The notes under the pieces were generated by a model. It saw nothing but the letters and a program-made list of their open reading frames with translations, had not been told where the DNA came from and made no database searches. A DNA stretch of 64,000 nt from Chamaecyparis obtusa (taxonomy: Eukaryota; Streptophyta; Pinopsida; Cupressales; Cupressaceae), in NCBI GenBank assembly GCA_027943335.1, contig BSBK01001538.1, positions 959,001-1,023,000 of the forward strand. The letters run 5' to 3'. The position numbers and the translations under genes are program-made. Shown piece by piece: positions 35,915 to 46,068 of the stretch. Within the stretch, counting starts at the first letter, position 1, and the number at the start of each line of letters is the position of its first letter.

Positions 35915-37203
35915 ATGGATATGGATCAGCTATAGAAGAATCTTGAAGAAGCTCTTGAACAAATTGATATGCTTACTGAAGAAAGAGATACTCTGAAAGG
36001 AATATATGATGATGCAAACAACCTCATTGAGAAATTGAAAAACAAGTTGGAAGATCTAAAATTTGAAAAGGAATCCAAAATCCACATTGAAGATTGTGAT
36101 GACAACTTAGAAAAAGAAAATGAGATCCTTAAACATGAATTGAAGATAGAAAATCTAAAGCTAAGTCTGAAAGATGGAAATGGCAAGAATGAAGCAAATT
36201 TGAAATCTAAGAATGAAAATCTTAAGCTTGAAAATAAAGGGCTGAAATCTAAACTTGGTAAAGTAACATCTAAACTTGAGAAATTCAATTTGCAACATGC
36301 TAAACTTGAGAAATACAATACAATTGCGAAAGGAGAACTGACTCAATCTAAGCAGCAACTTGAAAGACTATATTTAACTAGTGAGAAAATTGATGAACAA
36401 ATATCTTATCAAAAACCATTCTATGATAAAACTAGTCTTGGATTCAACACTTTTAAAGCAAATGAAGAAAGCAAGGAACCAGATTTGAAAATATCTGAAA
36501 GCATAGATGAGAAGAAGTCTAAATAGATTAACAAATTTGAAGATACACCTAAGGAAGAATAACCACCTAAGCAAGAGGAATCACCTAAAGGTATGCAAAG
36601 AGAATTCAAAGGTAGATGTTTTGCTTGTAATATTGTTGGTCATATGAAGAGAGATTGCACAGGTAAGAAATTTAAACCTCTTAATGGTTATTGTTATAAT
36701 TGTCATGGTTTTGGACATAGAGCTATTGAATGTAGAAAACCTAAATTTTTTGGGAATAACAATAGTAGTAGAATGTTTAGAAATACTAACCATGTAGATA
36801 AGAAATCTACAGAAGATATGAACAGAAGAAATGGAGTAGTATGTTATAGATGCAACAAGGTTGGACACATTGCTAGAAATTGCAGATCATAGATCAATCA
36901 GCCTGGACCAAGATATGGAAACAATGGAATAGTTTGTCAGATATATATAACAAGATTGGACATACAATAAGGTTTTGCAGAATGAACAATAGAGTTTTTC
37001 ATACCAATCCTAACCCTAGAAGTCATGCAAGAAGGAATCAAGATGCAAGCAATAGTCAGAAAGGATGCTGTAGTAATTCAGATGAAGTGAAGTTTGTTAA
37101 AAGCACAGATCAAGGAGACATATTCAACACTAAAGATAGTCAGAAAGGTGAAGTATTAAATGGTAAGAATGAATCTTTACTTGACCTATCTCAAAGTACT
37201 TAA
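35915..37203 (+). pseudogene. Element E ORF1: coiled coil plus CCHC knuckles (Gag-like)
   Basis: It starts MDMDQL like B ORF1. Codon 7 is TAG (35933-35935), where B has CAG. The coiled coil spans about 35960-36370. Knuckles are CFACNIVGHMKRDC (near 36617), CYNCHGFGHRAIEC and CYRCNKVGHIARNC; a fourth (IGHTIRFC) has lost its Cys pair. Other in-frame stops are at 36524, near 36563 and 36890. Around 36940 a short TA-repeat gain (ATATATATAAC where B has ATATGTAAC) moves the frame, and the rest (to TAA at 37201) is read in another phase. Length is about 430 codons. A multimerising RNA-binding Gag-like role is inferred from the layout. Confidence 0.82.
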
Positions 37204-37648
37204 CTCATGAAAATTTCAGTAGAATAGGAACTTAGATTAGTGTAGAAATTGATATATGATGAATTGAGTCTTCCGTAGTTAATGCAAGGTATTATATGAT
37301 TTTCTAATGCTATGGTTAAGAGTGCAAAGAAAAATATTATGTTTTGAAAGATCGCAAGAAGTTTTAAGTTTTGCAGGTTAACAAAATCAGCTTTTTGGAA
37401 AGAAGCGGCAAAAGAATTGAATGTGATGTCAAATCTAAGTGAGATTGAAATGATAAAAGGTCATGAATGGTATTATTTAATCATCATAGTGAATACAAGC
37501 ATTAAGGAGATTGAAGAGTAGTGATTGGAAGCATTTTGAAAGGATTTGGTGAAGAATTTTTGTGCCGAATCTACGTAAGCCCTAAATCACGGAATCAAGG
37601 TATTTTACTTGGAAGATCTTTAAATCAGTTAAGGAATGAGAGGAAATC
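37204..37648 (+). other. Element E spacer between ORF1 and ORF2
   Basis: About 445 bp, alignable with 15692-16139 in element B but with many stops in every frame in both. It may hold the remains of a linker or an untranslated leader for ORF2. No splice site can be assigned from the sequence alone. Confidence 0.4.
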
Positions 37649-40600
37649 ATGGATATTTATTTGATTCACAACGTGAGAGATAAGAATAGACCTAAGGTGA
37701 AGAGGGAACTAGTAGAACCCTTGGAAGATGATCCTAGGTTAGCTTTATCATCCGTACCAGATGGAATTTTACATCTAGAGAATGTTAGAAGTTATCTGGG
37801 ATGTAAACTAGAGACTATCAGTGATAATGATTTCACTAAGGAATATTAGAAGATCTATAATCAAGACATGTCATTGAAAGTAGGGTTTGAGCATTTGAAA
37901 GATAATGAGATCATTAAGTATGCTTTACAATATGAATTTGACAATGAAGAATGCACCAAGATAATCCTAAGTAGAATTCACAATAGAAAGTTTTGGTTAG
38001 ATGACAGAGTGATAGATATCACAGCTGACTTAATTCATGAGGTAACTGGACTATCTAAAATTAGATCCATTCCTTTGAATGAGAAAAATATGAGGAAAAT
38101 AGTCATAAACAATAAAAATTCATCCTACAATGGCAGAGGAATAGTAATTAGCAAGATACAACAAGATGATGTTAGATACTTGTGTAAGATCCTAACAACT
38201 AAGTTTTGTGTTAACTCAAGAGAGGATGACATGGCAGCTGGAATGATACATGTGGCTTATTTGATGTGTGTTGATAAAGTACAAGTTGACATGTGTGAGA
38301 TTTTAAGAATTCAGTTGTTTGAAAATTTGGAAAATATAAAGAAGACTAAGTATTCACAGTTTAGATTCTCATCTTTAATCACTTATATGCTTTTTCATTT
38401 ATTGAGAAGATTTCCTTACACCATTGGAAATGACTGGAATGATGGAAAAACTACAATGGAAAGGATTAACTAAGTGTATAGGAGGCATGTTATTGATAAA
38501 GTAAATGAAAGTGCAGTATTGGTAATTAAAACATTTCAGAATTTGATGTCAAGCAGATCAAGGATCCTACAGTCTCTTGTGGAGAAGTATAAAAATGAGA
38601 TATGTTTCATGGTTGATATTGACTTTACTTACATTGAAGCAGTAGAACCTAGAATGGAAATCATAGACCCTCTTGGCTATGAAATATCTGAGATTGAGAT
38701 AGAAGAATATGTGAGTAGACTACTTAAGTGCAAGATGGATATTCACAACAATAGGTTTGGAACTTTTGAGGAGAACTTCAACTCCGCAAAGACCATTTTT
38801 GAAGAGAAACAGTCAAAGAAAAGAGTTGAGAGTACAATCAAGAAAATTCTAAAAGATACAAGGATGACTGAACATGAGTTCTTGGTAGCCAAGCAAATAG
38901 TAGTAGCAGTTAGAGAAATTGGAGAGAAAGAAGTTTTGTCTGTGCCACCTTTATCATCAATTGCAGGTTAACAAGGAGAAACACTAGTTAAGGTGAAAGT
39001 GGAAGAAATAGAGAAGGATCAAGAAACAAGAAAATCCACTAGATCAACCTCCTCCACACCTAGCAAAAGAATAAAAGAGATTTCTACTAGACTGGGTAAG
39101 AGGCAGAAGACATTGGTGCCACCAGTTCAAAGACAAATTGCAGAAATCAAAGATGATGAAGACACTCCTGTTAAGAAGAAAACTTGGAAACCTAGAATTG
39201 AAAAGGTTAATGAATAGATTATTCAAGATGGAGACTTTACAAAGATGAAAAAATATTATGATCTCTATGATTATGCAGAAAGATTGAATCTAGAAAATGG
39301 AGTAGTGAAGTATATGATTTTATTTGATAAGAAATTTGATACAATTCAAGGTAAGATACCTGATGACTTGTACAAGAAACTTTTAAATAGAAAGAAGAGA
39401 GCATCAGAGGAAGATATAACTATTAGAGAAAATCTTGTAAGAAAACTTTGTGTTGTGAGAGATGAAGAACACTTCAAATAGATCATGAAGGATCTAAACA
39501 CCCATCTGAGAACCAAGAAGAGAACTATTCAGATTATGGGAGGTAGATATGAAGAAATTAACATAGAAACAAAGCAAGCAATCACTAAGGTTATGACAGA
39601 GAATGTTGGAGAACCATTAGTTGCAGCAGAATCTAAAGATCGACCAGAAGAAGCAGGACAAGAGGACATTCCTTCTCCACCAGCCATACATATTGAGGAT
39701 GAAGCCATGAATGTTGAAGGAAAAAAGATCACCTTGGATAGTGATGATAACTTATTCAAGAATCTTGAAAATATTGTTGAACCAAAATTGTAGAACCTAA
39801 AGTGACAGAGAAACAAGTACCTATTCCCACTCAAGAAGAAATCAGTCTTACACCTAAGTCTGGCAAGAAAAATCAAATTGGTTCTATGATTGAGAATTTG
39901 GGAAAGGAAGTAGATGATGATGATCAGATGGAATTGATCACATTTTTTAACAAGATCATCGAAAAGAACAAGAAAGTAAAGAGTCTTGAAGGATGCCTAA
40001 AGGAGCTTACTGAGAAGTTACAAGGCATTATAACTACACAAATTGCATAAGATGACCATCTGGAAAGAGCAAAGAAAGTGATGAATACTTTTAATGATGA
40101 GTTTAAAAATTTATCTGATATAGCAAAGATGAAAGCTCAAGCAGTTTATGAGGCTAAAACACTTTTGGACATTAGTCAGAATATCAAGAATGATATCAAT
40201 AACCTTGATATCTACATAAAGGACTTGAGAAAGATTTTAGAAAGAGGAAAATATTTGTACATTCAGTGTACAAAATCAGAGAACTTGGTAGCAGAGGAAG
40301 TTCAGAAGATGAAGATGAAGGAAGCAAAAATTCAGAATGAGACAAACCTTCTTTCAAGCCCCAATGTGAAGGTATTTGATATTGAGAAGAAAATCCGCAA
40401 GATTTATGATGAAATAAGATTTTTGCAAGATGACAAGGATATGAAGCTAAAGAGATTCACTTTTTTAAGAGAACACATTTCTATAAACTTGAGCATTGTT
40501 GAAGGGCAACTAGAAGAATGTCTTTCAGCCAAGACATCTTTTCAAAAGTTTAGTTATGAGAATCTCCAAGCATGTGAGATTGCATCTTATGGATTGTGTG

Positions 40601-40710
40601 CACTACTCAGTGTGGTATATTCAACTAAGAAATCATGGGAGAAAGAGTTAGAGGCCATGAAGATTAACTTTGCAAATTGTGTTGCAAGCCTACCGGCTTT
40701 ACAATATTGA
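37649..40710 (+). pseudogene. Element E ORF2: about 1020-codon helical protein of unknown function
   Basis: It starts MDIYLIHNVRDKNRPKVKREL. Blocks by approximate residue: 104 IILSRIHNRKFWL, 130 EVTGLSK, 225 FRFSSLITYMLFHLL, 317 ICFMVDIDFTYIEAVEPR, 340 PLGYEISEIEIEEYVSRLL, 450-520 a basic Ser/Thr/Lys-rich linker, 532 on a Lys/Glu-rich helix (KKYYDLYDYAERLNLENG), 810-1020 a coiled coil. Stops lie at 37847, 38471, 38969, 39215, 39479, 39791 and 40048, and there is one frame change near 39795. Protein-level similarity with B and K is clear over the whole length, although all copies are broken. It is not reverse transcriptase, integrase, protease or a known transposase by any motif I can see. Confidence 0.75.
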
Positions 40711-40766
40711 ATCAAGGTATAACTTTTTGTGAACACAGTTTTGTAACCCTCCTTAGCTTTTTTGTC

Positions 40767-40967
40767 ATTATTGTCAAAGGGGGAGAGATATATAGTAGAA
40801 AATTGATAAGGATACATACTCTTAGGGGGAGTAAATTATATAGAGAGGATTCATGAAGTCATAAGGACACTATATACATATTTTGTATTATGGCCACAAT
40901 TTTGAAATTTTGGAGTCTAAGACAGCCAATTTTCTCATATGTTGCCACCAATGAAAAAGGGGGAGAT
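40767..40967 (+). promoter_or_regulatory. Element E polypurine tract array
   Basis: Purine tracts GTCAAAGGGGGAGAG (about 40773), CTTAGGGGGAGT (about 40823) and the LTR-adjacent AAAAAGGGGGAGAT at 40954-40967. The last directly precedes the 3' LTR. Confidence 0.8.
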
Positions 40968-41984
40968 TGTTGGAAATTTGGCTGAGTTTATACATAGATG
41001 TTTTCATTATGGAAACATATGATCTACATGAAGATCGTACATGTCAGAGAGCTAGTATGTCAGAGCACAATGCAAAATTGTCTAAGTATGAGACAATGTG
41101 TTTTTGCTAGTGAACCCGAAGACAATTTTGATTGGTGATGTTGATTAGAGTAAGTTCAATGCTTGCGCACTTGAACATAGACTCTATGGTGACTATTGAA
41201 GACTCACCTTAGAGTGCAAGTTAGTACAGCATGTACAAAAGAAGTTATGATAGTTTTACTAAAGACAGTGTTAAGCCGATAGGACATAATATGAAGACAG
41301 AATTGATAAAGAGTTAAGGGAGTATTTTGTTTATCAAAATAATGACTTAACAATATAAAGGGATGAAATCATAGATGTTAACCCTTGGATAAATATATTT
41401 TTTAATATGATAGCCGACTAGAAAGTTATTAATCTTAATAACTTGTATAAAGATATGTAAAGATGTAATGGTAAAGAGAAGTAACGAATGTATGTAATAG
41501 TGATAGTGAAAGAGCAGTGAAGAGATATTGATGCAAGCAATATAAGGTTATGTACCTTGACCTATTTTTGTAATCAATGAATATTTTATATTACTTGTTT
41601 GGGCAATGGGCTCATCTGGTAATCACATTTTGTACTACCAACTCCTAACAGGGTTGAGGCTTCTAACAAGGCCTATAGTCCCTTAATTAGGATTGAGACA
41701 CTATATGCATGTAATAGAATCCTAATAGGGTCAACATCCTTAAAAGGATACTTTTGATTAGTGGATTTTTTTGGGTACCATCCCCACTAGGGTTTTCCCT
41801 TGGCCAGGGTTTCCTTGAGAACAAATAATGTGTTATGAGTTCTTTTGTTTTATTTCTATGCATGTTGTTTAGCTTTCTATGTTATGCATGTGTTAAGATA
41901 ATCTGTTATATCCATAATTGGGAAAAAGTAAAAGTTTGTAGAATATTTATTCACCCCCCCTCTCATTATTCCCTATTTTTAATA
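40968..41984 (+). repeat. Element E 3' LTR
   Basis: 1017 bp, from TGTTGGAAATTTGGC to CTATTTTTAATA. The last bases have decayed from the AACA end of the 5' copy. It is followed by the right GTCTA duplication. Confidence 0.92.
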
Positions 41985-42248
41985 GTCTAGTCATTGTATC
42001 AAGTATTAACAGGTCAATCTTTTGGTGCAATGACAACCACTAGTTGTAACAAGTGGTATCAGGGCTTGGTCATAGGTTTGAATCCCCTCATGTGACACTG
42101 AGGGGGGATTATTAGACTAACCTCCAATGTCCCCCTTGGGGATTCATGGCATGGTTTAACACCCTCATGTGTCTTCTATAAGTCTAGTGGTTGTATCAAG
42201 CATTAACAGGTTGATCTTTGTGTGCAACGACAACCACTAGTTGTAACA

Positions 42249-43188
42249 TAGTCATGATCTTAAAAACCCACCCCTATGGTCCAAAAACAAAATTTGAATA
42301 AAAAATTAAACAATTACAAGGATACCTTATAGGTTCATCTTAACCACTAAATCCATACACACATAAAAAAAATATTGTTCATTTACCTTTTAGAAAGGAA
42401 ATATGATCGAAATAGGTAAAATTATGGTTCTTTTATGAAGCAGGACCATCTGAGCTTCACCACAATCTTACATCAACCAAAAATAGTTCTTTGCATTTTG
42501 TTCTAGTTTACCAATTTGAGAAATTATGTTTGTGATCATTCTTTTGTTCAATATCAAGTGTGCAATTGTACAATCTTTTTTTGATACCTATATGGGATCA
42601 TCCTCCTATGATCACACCTCCTGATGTCCGTAGATGTTCCTTGGGTAATGTGTTCATTTCTTTCTTGGACCTATTTGGAGATTTGATGTGTAGTTGTTGA
42701 TCTTTGATTTTTGACCATTGTGACTATAATGTGTGGTTCATGGATCTTTCATAGATTGTGTCCTATGGTCACACTGCTTGTGGTTTTCTTTGCTTGGATT
42801 TGTGTACCTTTTGGGTTGGACCTATTTGTTGTACACATTTCCTTTAATAAGGAAATGTTATTCTATCTTGGTTGACCTTTTTGAGGTGTTTCCTATATGT
42901 AATAACATGATGTATCATTAGAGAGTAGTATTTAGGATATGTTGGATGGATATTTGATAAAAGAAAGCTAGATCTAATACTTTGAGAGATCGGTAGTAGG
43001 ATTGAGATTCATTTCTTTGTATATGGGCATAATCGGGAAGGCCTGACAACCCAATATGTTTGTTGTTTGATCTCTGTTTAATAAATTGGATCATGCATTC
43101 TCTCTATATTTGTATCATTGCTTCACTATGTACTCTAGTTTCATGATCAAACATCTCATTTGGGGATTCATTAATCTTGTCTATGTCA
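42249..43188 (+). repeat. Gene-free stretch; right part probably the 5' LTR of gypsy element I
   Basis: No reading frame is supported. The right part looks like an LTR because a primer site follows at 43191. It has a poly(A)-type signal AATAAAT near 43079, preceded by ATAATCGGGAAGGCCTGACAACCC, which resembles the same place in the N LTRs. A plausible left end is TGATGTCCGTAG near 42623, but there is no target duplication or second LTR to confirm it. Confidence 0.45.
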
Positions 43189-43190
43189 AG

Positions 43191-43202
43191 TGGTATCAGA
43201 GC
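43191..43202 (+). other. Element I primer-binding site
   Basis: TGGTATCAGAGC, a perfect initiator tRNA-Met type site. It lies two bases after the proposed LTR end, as in element N. Confidence 0.8.
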
Positions 43203-43320
43203 AAGGTTTTTTTGTAGCAAACCCTAGTTTAATTGGTTGTAGGATGGTAGATTTTGGTTTCGACTACAATTACATAGGATTGTGAAGATGGTTTGAGGAA
43301 GGAGAGATGTTGATCCTATT

Positions 43321-43959
43321 ATGTTGGATATGTTGAGATAAATTTCTACTAGGCTTGAAGCTATTGAGACAACCCAAAGAAGAGGAAGACCTATTGAAGA
43401 TGTTAGTGAAGATGAAGCTAAAGAGGTAGAAGGAGTAGAATAATGATCCTATTCTTGAAAAAGGTGAGGAAATATTCTTGAGAGCTTTGACAAGTGTGAA
43501 TGAAAAACCACACTTCAATCCTCTTGAGTATAGTGACAAATTAGATTCAGATGAGTTGTTAGACTAGATCTCTGAGATGGAGAAATAGTTTGAATATGAA
43601 GGCACACTGATGGATAAGAAGGTGAAGTATGCTGGTACAAAATTTATAGCACATGCATTCTTGTGATTGGAACACTTGTAGCTTGATTGATAGAGAAGAG
43701 GAAAAGAAAAGATTAAGGTATGGGAAAACATGATAAACAAATTGAAAGGTAAATTCTTACTAGGTGATTATCAAGTTAGTTTGTTGAGAAGAATGAAAAT
43801 TTTGAAAAGAAAGGACACTACTATTTTCTTTGAAGGATGAGAATAAAATAAACAAGAGGCATGAGAGAAGCTAGGGAGGTAGAGGTGGTAGATTTTCTAT
43901 AGGAATAGGAAGATATTATGGAGAAAGTAGTAGATCTGATTAGGATAAAAAAAATAAAG
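43321..43959 (+). pseudogene. Ty3/gypsy gag (element I), N-terminal part, broken
   Basis: The frame from ATG 43321 reads a short coiled start (STRLEAIETTQRRGRP). After a frame change near 43440 it continues as a typical chromovirus-like Gag: NPLEYSDKLDSDELLD, EYEGTLMDKKVKYAGTKF, then a region with several stops in a row (43661-43700) at positions where this Gag family has Trp, Gln and Arg, and on to GKFLLGDYQVSLLRRM. Element H then interrupts it at 43959/58999. The downstream part is at 59004-59686. Confidence 0.75.
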
Positions 43960-44230
43960 TGTTAGGAATAGTCCTAAGAGATAACTGAGAGGGGGGGGAG
44001 GGGGGTGAATCAGTTGTCTACAAGTTTCAATTCTTTATCCAATTAAGTATACTTAAACATAAAGCATAAACACAATGAAAGAACACTTGAACACAACACA
44101 ATATTTTGGTTACAGGGAAACCCAAATAGGTAAAAACCCCAGTGGGAATTGACACCCACTAATATTCTGCACTTTTGTATTATGATCCTTGTTAGAAGAT
44201 CCTTAACCCTATTAGGAGTTGCTTTACAAT

Positions 44231-45889
44231 TGTATCATCTTAAAATGGAAGCACTTCCATGATAAGAGCATTTAGCCCTCTAAGTAAGTGGTTTGGGGTC
44301 ATGTTAAGTGCCTTGATTGGGTCTTTTCATGTATTTGGATTTCTCCCCACTTTCCATTTCTTCCCCGCACTTGATTTCTTCATTCTAGGTGAAATTAAGG
44401 TTAGGATCTTAGGGATTCTCTTGAATTTCCCTCTTCCATGGCTCTATTTTCTAGGTAGGATGTAGAAATATATCATCCTAGCCTTCATCACAATAATCAT
44501 AGGATTTTATGTCTATCCCTAACATTCTATCCTATTCTGGCATCAGCTCTAGGTTTCTAGGCATCCCCGAGACCTCCTGACTTGGTTCTGAGTTTAATTG
44601 GGACCACGGTTAGATTCGAGGTCAAACCTAACTAGGTCAAGGTCAAGCTCTAACTTGACTAGGTCAAGGTTGAGCTCAAACTTGACTAGGTCAGGTCCAA
44701 CCTTGACTTTGACCCCATTCTTCAAATTTCCAATTTCTAGAATTTTTGGGCTTTGGGCTTTTGGGAGATTTATTTTCCCGCCTCCCAGTCGGCCATTTCA
44801 AGTTTTGGGATGGTAAATCCTTTAATTGCATTTAATCTAGGTATATTTTCTAAAGGTAAGTACTTAATTGGGATTTAATTCTCCAAGGTGGCCCCTCTAG
44901 AAGAGTGTACCCTAGATCACTATAAAAGGAGGCCTTCCTCTCTCATTTTCACATCCATCATTTACATCTCAAGCTCTCAAGGTGATCAAGCATTCAAGAA
45001 AGTTTTCAAGCATTCAAGTGTTTAAGCATTCATCCATCAAGGAGATCCATTGTTAACCATTAAAGGATTCAATCTCTTTGGAGCCCCCTTGAAGATCCAT
45101 CCTTCTCCATTCATTCAAGCCTTCTCATATGCAAAGATCAAATCAAGATTGGTGTTGAAGATAAAATACCATTGATTGAAGACATCCTACCTCCATTGAA
45201 GCATTCCTACTTGTGGATTTGAGGATTTGAATCCTCTACAAGGACTTCAACATAAGAGAGGTGATTTGTTTCAATTACTTTGTTTATGCACAATATATTT
45301 CAACTCAATTTCAAGGTTAATTCCTAAACTGGGGTTTGACCAAGGCAAACCCCCCATACAAAAAAGACCCCCATTTTTTTGTAGGTACAGGTGTGGAATT
45401 TTGGATTTGAGAGAAAATTTGGATACCCTTTTTGACAATCTTCCAAGATTTGCGAACAAAATTTGAATTAGACTTTAAATAAAGAATGTAGTATTTGACC
45501 TTTTATGAGGGTCAGACCTGAGCTGAGCCATCTTGGAGAAAGATTTGTGGGTTTTCTCTGTCTTGACATTTCCAGTCCAAGATAGGTTTTAGATTTTCTT
45601 GAAAGTGTACACAGACATCAGAATTCAACATTTTCTAGATCTACCCCAATTTGAGGTTAGTATTTGTATTTCAATTATTCTATATTCCAAACATCATATC
45701 CTCACGTAGGGAAATATTATATTTACTCTCTTTCTTTTGCATATTCATTCATAAATTGATTTGATTGTGTATTAACCTTTTTGGTTAATCAATTCGGATC
45801 TCTTTCTTTGGGGAATTTGGGTTTGAGAATAGATCTCATATTTCACCCTTTAGATTTGAATAGAGGTGAATCCATTTTACCACTATTCA
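44231..45889 (+). repeat. Element G 5' LTR
   Basis: 1659 bp, from TGTATCATCTTA to CCACTATTCA. A short hairpin ATGGAAG-CA-CTTCCAT lies 14 bp inside the start. A series of CTTGACTAGGTCAAGG-type short repeats occurs at about 44630-44710. The same family has a solo LTR at 12230-13955. Confidence 0.93.
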
Positions 45890-45892
45890 TTT

Positions 45893-45906
45893 TGGTGAAC
45901 CCGACA
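45893..45906 (+). other. Element G primer-binding site (candidate)
   Basis: TGGTGAACCCGACA begins three bases after the 5' LTR end, starts with the TGG expected opposite a tRNA CCA end, and differs from the initiator-Met site used by the other elements. I did not assign the tRNA. Confidence 0.6.
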
Positions 45907-46068
45907 TACTTACTCTCTTTTCTTTTGTGGAATTGGATGCCTTATTATGCTTTCCTTTTATCTTGTTAGTATTAGATTTTTCTTTTGTGATTGATCTTTC
46001 ATGCTAATTAGATTTCATATTCATGCTTTATATGTTCTTAGTTTAGTTCATTTGCATTACATTGGTTT

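Larger units (their letters stand above)
34821..41989 (+). mobile_element. Element E: complete non-autonomous LTR retrotransposon (7.16 kb), target duplication GTCTA
   Basis: The element proper is 34826-41984, flanked by GTCTA at 34821-34825 and 41985-41989. The order is 5' LTR, primer site, ORF1, spacer, ORF2, polypurine tracts and 3' LTR. It has no protease, integrase, reverse transcriptase or RNase H. It is the best complete specimen of the family, and the only full-length copy with a matching target duplication. By eye the two LTRs differ at about one base in ten over their first 270 bp, so it is older than K. It inserted into the TRIM. Confidence 0.93.
34749..42248 (+). mobile_element. 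TRIM (336 bp without the insert), split by element E
   Basis: A miniature LTR element. The 5' LTR is 34749-34825 plus 41990-42051 (139 bp once the insertion is removed). The internal part is 42052-42109 (58 bp) and the 3' LTR is 42110-42248 (139 bp). The internal part has a primer site TGGTATCAGGGC (42054-42065) and a purine tract TGAGGGGGGAT just before the 3' LTR. The flanks are TAGCC (34744-34748) and TAGTC (42249-42253), a 4-of-5 target duplication. Element E inserted into the 5' LTR at GTCTA; the 3' LTR keeps the same region uninterrupted (around 42183). Confidence 0.85.

Noticed and set aside
42052..42109. tRNA gene
   Set aside because: Only a B-box-like motif and a primer site are present. 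No cloverleaf, anticodon arm or acceptor pairing can be drawn in 58 bp.
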